Origin: Agaribacterium sp. ZY112
GTDB lineage: Bacteria; Pseudomonadota; Gammaproteobacteria; Pseudomonadales; Cellvibrionaceae
Assembly: GCF_041346925.1 (NCBI RefSeq)
Contig: NZ_CP166840.1
Span: 868,001 to 932,000 of the forward strand
DNA length: 64,000 nucleotides
Reading direction: 5' to 3'
Shown here: positions 57,885 to 64,000 of the stretch, one piece after another
How positions within the stretch are numbered: position 1 is the stretch's first letter
How the letters are laid out: each line of letters begins with the position of its first letter
Translations under genes and position numbers: made by a program
The notes under the pieces: model-generated
Seen by the model: only the letters and a program-made list of their open reading frames with translations
Database searches by the model: none
Told to the model about the DNA's origin: nothing

Positions 57885-57910
57885 GGGCGCCAATGGCGCC
57901 CTTATTTTTT
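57885..57910 (+). terminator. Terminator after glyS
   Basis: GGGCGCC / GGCGCCC with a 3-base loop is followed by TTATTTTTT, 7 bases past the glyS stop and 12 bases before the acyltransferase start, so some read-through to plsC is possible. Confidence 0.85.
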
Positions 57911-57921
57911 GGACGCTTATT

Positions 57922-58659
57922 GTGAAACATGCCATTTTATTTTTACGCTCCCTTCTTTTTACTCTTGGCTACTTTATTTTTACCACTCTTTATGGAGCTT
58001 TGAGTTTACCCTTACGTTTACTGCCGCCTCGTCAATGTCACGCCATTATTATTAGCTGGACCTATGTCATCATTTGGTGGGCTCGTATCACCTGTGGTAT
58101 TTCATGGCGTATTATTGGCAAAGAAAAGTTAAAAGACATTAATGAGTCTGTGCTTGTTCTTTCAAAGCATCAATGTGCTTGGGAGACTTTTTTTCTTCAA
58201 GGTTTATTTTGGCCAGCCTCAACTGTACTCAAACAAGAATTACTAAAGCTTCCCTTTTTTGGTTGGGGGCTTGCAGCTCTACGCCCTATCGCCATTGATC
58301 GCAGTAATCCGCGTGAAGCTCTTAAACAGGTAAAAGCTCAAGGTTTAGCTCGGCTCAAAGACGATACTAACTTGATATTATTTCCGGAGGGTACGCGTGT
58401 CCCTTTTGGTAAGCGAGTTAAATACGCGCGTAGCGGTGCTGATATTGCTAAGGCGGCCAACAAACAAATAATACCTGTTTGCCATGATGCTGGGCGCTAC
58501 TGGGGAGATGGAAGCAGCTTTATTAAGAAACCAGGATGCATAACGGTTGTTATTGGTGATCTTATTGACTGTTCAAAGAATGACAGTAAAACAATTACTC
58601 AAAACGTTGAGCAATGGATAGAGGCAACACTTACCGATATTGTTGAGGGCAAACTATAG
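57922..58659 (+). CDS. plsC: 1-acyl-sn-glycerol-3-phosphate acyltransferase-type protein
   Basis: A 245-residue membrane acyltransferase that makes phosphatidic acid from lysophosphatidic acid. Motif I is KHQCAWET (His with acidic residue four further), and motif III is LFPEGTRVPFGKR; a hydrophobic N-terminus precedes them (about 8-40). GTG at 57922 is the start. A homologue lies near glyS/gyrB in Pseudomonas (PA0005). The usual gmhB between glyS and this gene is absent. Confidence 0.92.
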   Translation: MKHAILFLRSLLFTLGYFIFTTLYGALSLPLRLLPPRQCHAIIISWTYVIIWWARITCGISWRIIGKEKLKDINESVLVLSKHQCAWETFFLQGLFWPASTVLKQELLKLPFFGWGLAALRPIAIDRSNPREALKQVKAQGLARLKDDTNLILFPEGTRVPFGKRVKYARSGADIAKAANKQIIPVCHDAGRYWGDGSSFIKKPGCITVVIGDLIDCSKNDSKTITQNVEQWIEATLTDIVEGKL

Positions 58660-58689
58660 TTAGTGCTCACTTTCAACGCAACATAAATA

Positions 58690-58713
58690 AAAGCCGGCTA
58701 TTGCCGGCTTTTT
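58690..58713. terminator. Bidirectional terminator plsC/OMP gene
   Basis: AAAGCCGGC / GCCGGCTTT with loop TATT and flanking A/T runs lies between converging plsC and the OMP gene. Confidence 0.9.
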
Positions 58714-58736
58714 ATATTCATTCAATCTACAGAGAA

Positions 58737-59279
58737 TTAAAAGCGGTAGTCGTAACCGATAGAAAAACCTCTGAAATCGATATCATCATCTTTAACAATA
58801 TTCTTATACTCTAGATTAACGTTGCTTCGCTCACCAACTGCAAAACCAACACCTGCCCCCAAACTTAAACCGCTATAACTTTGAGAGTCTACTGACTCGC
58901 CTGTAAGGCGATTCTCAGCGTCTAAAGATAGATTGGTATAGCCAAGTAAGCCATATAGTTTAGCTATTTCATTTTGGGTTTCAGGGCGCCAATAAATCGA
59001 TTCATAGTGGCCAATACTGTAGTCATAGTTTGAATCTTCATTTCCATTCACACCAGTGCCTATACGAGCTTCGACACCTAACCAAGAGTTGTATTTATAA
59101 CCACCACTAATCTCAAGCATGGTGAAATCTAGGTCAGAACCGTTAGCATCATCTAGGCCTGTATCAGCCATAGAAAAAGCACCGCCAGCATAGAAGCCTG
59201 AACGTGTATCGGCCTGAGCCTGAATTGCAAAAGTAGTAGCTGTAGCAAGTAAAGCTAAGCCCAATAAAGACTTCTTCAT
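58737..59279 (-). CDS. Outer-membrane beta-barrel protein
   Basis: A 180-residue protein: Sec signal (MKKSLLGLALLATATTFAIQAQA), then short amphipathic beta-strands ending ...FSIGYDYRF with the terminal Phe. It fits an 8-strand OmpA/OmpX-like barrel (YSGLSLGAGVGFAVGERSNVNLEY). Function unknown. An AAGGAG ribosome site precedes it (minus strand, near 59289). Confidence 0.82.
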   Translation of the reverse strand: MKKSLLGLALLATATTFAIQAQADTRSGFYAGGAFSMADTGLDDANGSDLDFTMLEISGGYKYNSWLGVEARIGTGVNGNEDSNYDYSIGHYESIYWRPETQNEIAKLYGLLGYTNLSLDAENRLTGESVDSQSYSGLSLGAGVGFAVGERSNVNLEYKNIVKDDDIDFRGFSIGYDYRF

Positions 59280-59315
59280 ATATGTACTCCTTTGATCGGA
59301 TCCTGTTTTTATACT

Positions 59316-61751
<2,436 letters not shown>

Positions 61752-62903
61752 TTATTCTTCCGCGGTTATCGTTCCATGTTTCACGTGAAACCATGAACTC
61801 TCAGGTATCACGCTCAGAGCATCGTAGCTCTGTTTCTGCACAGTACTAATAAAACACTGTGCTCGTTGTTCGTTTAATCGCCCTAACAAATAGGACAAAT
61901 GCTCCTGATCTAACTCAGAAGCCAAGTCATCCAATAAGTAAATTGGTGATGACTGGGTATGCTCTGCCCTTCTGTAACAAGTACCAAGCGCTAAGAATAG
62001 ACAAACTATACATGTCTTCTTTTGCCCTCGGCTTAGTAGCTCAGCGGCAGGTTGTTTAGCCACACGAAATAAAAGATCAAACTTATGGCTGCCGATACCG
62101 GTAAAACCCTGTTTTAAATCTCTTGTTCTATGTGAACGTAAAGCATCGAGTAAGACTGTGTGCAGTTTAGAAGGCTCTTTAAACATGGCATTATCTAAAC
62201 TGGGCCATCCACTTTTATACTCAAGACTTAATTCGGATAGAGGGGCTTCAGAAGCGCTTAGTAGCTGCTTTAAAGCTTCGGCTATGTCATGCCTAACTTC
62301 ATAACGGCAACGCTCTAGAATCAAGGCCTGCTCGACTAGCAGAGCATCCCAATAATCCAACTCCGAATCCTCTAGTTTATCACGTCGAAGCAGCATATTC
62401 CTTTGTTTTAGACAGCGTTGATAAGCCTTCCACGCAGGATAAAACTCATGTTTCACGTGAAACACCAACCAATCAAGTAAGGCCCTGCGACCAGAAGGGC
62501 TGGCATCCAACAAATCAAAACTACTTGGGTCTAAAGCCAAACAAGGAAGCAATTTAGCCAGTTGAGCTGTACTAGCCAGAGGTTCACCATCAAGCTTTAG
62601 CTCTAATGCGGCACCTCTTCTTCTTTGTATTCCTAGCTTATGCTGCTCATCACCATCACCACCTTGCTCACCATAAGTAAAGGAGGCGAACAAAACACTT
62701 TGCGCTGCGCCATTCTGAATGGTGTAACTTAATTTACTACTGCGAAAGGAGCGATTGTTACAAAGTAGATACAAGGCCTCCAATAAGGAGGTCTTACCTG
62801 CGCCATTGTCTCCATAAAAGAAATTAAACGAGGGGTGCAAGTGAAGGCCAACCTCAGTGAGGTTGCGTAAGGAAGAGATATGGACAGAGTTTAACTTACT
62901 CAA
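61752..62903 (-). CDS. recF: DNA replication and repair protein RecF
   Basis: RecF helps load RecA at gaps. The 383-residue SMC-like ATPase has Walker [16 protein letters not shown] (about 29-43) near the N-terminus, the signature LLSRGQKKT and Walker B IYLLDDLASELD. Two FHVKH segments in it are encoded by parS-like sequence (61777-61792, 62449-62464). It overlaps none of its neighbours: dnaN ends 47 bases before, gyrB starts 3 after. Confidence 0.96.
   Translation of the reverse strand: MSKLNSVHISSLRNLTEVGLHLHPSFNFFYGDNGAGKTSLLEALYLLCNNRSFRSSKLSYTIQNGAAQSVLFASFTYGEQGGDGDEQHKLGIQRRRGAALELKLDGEPLASTAQLAKLLPCLALDPSSFDLLDASPSGRRALLDWLVFHVKHEFYPAWKAYQRCLKQRNMLLRRDKLEDSELDYWDALLVEQALILERCRYEVRHDIAEALKQLLSASEAPLSELSLEYKSGWPSLDNAMFKEPSKLHTVLLDALRSHRTRDLKQGFTGIGSHKFDLLFRVAKQPAAELLSRGQKKTCIVCLFLALGTCYRRAEHTQSSPIYLLDDLASELDQEHLSYLLGRLNEQRAQCFISTVQKQSYDALSVIPESSWFHVKHGTITAEE
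61777..61792. promoter_or_regulatory. parS-like ParB site in recF (15/16)
   Basis: TGTTTCACGTGAAACC differs from the parS consensus TGTTTCACGTGAAACA only at the last base. It lies near the recF 3' end and encodes FHVKH. A typical origin-proximal position for ParB nucleation. Confidence 0.85.
62449..62464. promoter_or_regulatory. parS ParB site in recF (perfect)
   Basis: TGTTTCACGTGAAACA is a perfect copy of the 16-base parS consensus. It lies inside the recF coding sequence (FHVKH) and is 672 bases from the other copy. Confidence 0.9.
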
Positions 62904-62911
62904 AATACTAA

Positions 62912-62933
62912 AAAGCCCGCAGAAGCGGGCTTT
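62912..62933 (-). terminator. Terminator between dnaN and recF
   Basis: On the minus strand AAAGCCCGC / GCGGGCTTT with loop TTCT is followed by a T-rich TTAGTATTTTG. It may separate dnaN from recF-gyrB transcription. Confidence 0.8.
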
Positions 62934-62950
62934 AAAAGCGAAGTTATAAC

Positions 62951-64000
62951 TTAAAGGCGCATCGGCATAACAACATAAGAAGCCGTATCGTCTTCAGCAT
63001 CTTGAATAAGTGCAGAGCTATTAGCATCACTTAGGGTGATTTTTACCTTTTCAGAATTGAGCACATTAGCCACATCAAGTAGGTAACTAATATTAAAACC
63101 AACCTCTAAGGTATCTCCCACATAATCAACAGCTACGTGATCTTCAGCCTCTTCTTGCTCAGGGTTATTCGCAACCAAGGTGATTTGGTTGTTTTCAACC
63201 AACAGGCGAACACCACGATACTTCTCATTAGAGAGAATAGCTGTACGACTAAAGGCCTGCTTGAATTCAAGCCTATCGCCGATCACGATCTTATCACCAC
63301 CTTTGGGAATGACCTGACCATAGTTAGGGAACTTACCTTCGACGAGCTTAGATGTGAAAGTGAAGCTAGAAGTCTTAGCACGGATATGGTTTTTACCCAG
63401 CGCAATTTCAACAGACTCCTCACCATCGCCAACCAAACGACTTAGTTCAATAACTCCTTTACGAGGCAAAATAGATTGAACCAAAGCAGGAATATCCATA
63501 CCTTCAACATGCTTAGTGGCCAAAGCAAGGCGATGACCATCTGTAGCAACAACGCGCAAGCTATCACCCTCTAGCTCCCAGAGCATGCCATTAAGATAAT
63601 AACGCACGTCTTGCTGAGCCATGGCAAAACCAGTCTTATCGATCAGCCCTTTTATAACGTCTTGCGTGCATTGGAAACGGTGATCCATAGCCCCCTCTTC
63701 TACTGCAGGGAACTCAGTGGCTGACAAAGTACTTAAAGTAAAACGACTTTTACCGCTTTTTAATATGACTTTCTGATCATCAAGAACAAAATCAATTCTT
63801 GAGCCTTCAGGTAAGGCACGGCAGATATCGATAAACTTTTTAGCGGGAACGGTGATGTCACCACTTTCACTTTCGGCATCCAGTGAAAGACGAGCCACAA
63901 TCTCAACTTCGAGATCAGTACCGGTAAGGCTAAGTTGATTATCTTGGACATTAATAAGAATGTTAGCCAAAACCGGTAATGTGTGGCGTCGCTCAACCAC
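62951..64000 (-). CDS. dnaN: DNA polymerase III beta sliding clamp, truncated at window edge
   Basis: DnaN is the ring clamp that holds replicative polymerase on DNA. The visible 350 codons begin in VVERRHTLPVLANILI (about 17 residues short of the usual start) and end with ..DTASYVVMPMRL, the hallmark C-terminus that binds clamp partners. Three repeated clamp domains are present. The N-terminal codons, and dnaA, lie past 64000. The order dnaN-recF-gyrB is the canonical origin arrangement. Confidence 0.97.
   Translation of the reverse strand: MVERRHTLPVLANILINVQDNQLSLTGTDLEVEIVARLSLDAESESGDITVPAKKFIDICRALPEGSRIDFVLDDQKVILKSGKSRFTLSTLSATEFPAVEEGAMDHRFQCTQDVIKGLIDKTGFAMAQQDVRYYLNGMLWELEGDSLRVVATDGHRLALATKHVEGMDIPALVQSILPRKGVIELSRLVGDGEESVEIALGKNHIRAKTSSFTFTSKLVEGKFPNYGQVIPKGGDKIVIGDRLEFKQAFSRTAILSNEKYRGVRLLVENNQITLVANNPEQEEAEDHVAVDYVGDTLEVGFNISYLLDVANVLNSEKVKITLSDANSSALIQDAEDDTASYVVMPMRL

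Overview
This 64-kb window is chromosomal DNA from a gammaproteobacterium. Gene content and order match the replication-origin region of Pseudomonas and its marine relatives (Cellvibrionales-type bacteria are my best guess). The support is synteny: pyrE, slmA-argB-algC-coaBC, radC-rpmB-rpmG, rph/yicC, gmk-rpoZ-spoT-ridA, dsbA-cytochrome c4-engB/polA, znuA/zur-znuCB, aroE-hemF-tsaC-dprA-LysM / def-fmt-rsmB-trkA-trkH, glyQS, and gyrB-recF-dnaN at the right edge. The start cuts into pyrE and the end cuts into dnaN; dnaA and oriC should lie just beyond 64000. Most of the window is core housekeeping DNA.

Layout: 1-10.9 kb is core (nucleotide and arginine biosynthesis, CoA, ribosomal proteins, DNA repair, RNase PH, YicC). 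From 10.96 to 16.4 kb an accessory island sits between yicC and gmk, which are normally adjacent. It holds a class-3 lipase with a membrane-anchored partner (possible effector/immunity pair), then a PD-(D/E)XK nuclease-helicase fusion that overlaps a small R-M-type controller (C) protein gene with a C-box in front of it, and then an unknown gene. From 16.4 to 21.8 kb is the stringent-response block and an anion-permease-like gene. From 21.8 to 28.9 kb is a less conserved stretch: DUF1244, SDR, MAPEG, rhombosortase, MFS, lipoproteins, Sfp-type transferase, VOC protein and porin. From 29 to 40.3 kb are a diguanylate cyclase, DsbA, cytochrome c4, EngB, PolA and the zinc-uptake regulon. Between them lie small ORFs and two likely non-coding RNAs, one at the syntenic Spot42/ErsA position with a sigma-E-type promoter. 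From 40.3 to 64 kb are the origin-proximal blocks, with two parS (ParB) sites inside recF.

The best candidate for an undescribed system is the C-protein-controlled nuclease-helicase module (12946-15209). It has the regulatory design of a restriction-modification system but no methyltransferase. Also notable are the candidate sRNA downstream of polA, the multi-hairpin RNA at 37081-37283 with a near-ideal terminator, the clustered GGTAAC motifs at 36509-36731, and long palindromes around the island. All family assignments come from reading motifs and remembered family features; no database search was run.
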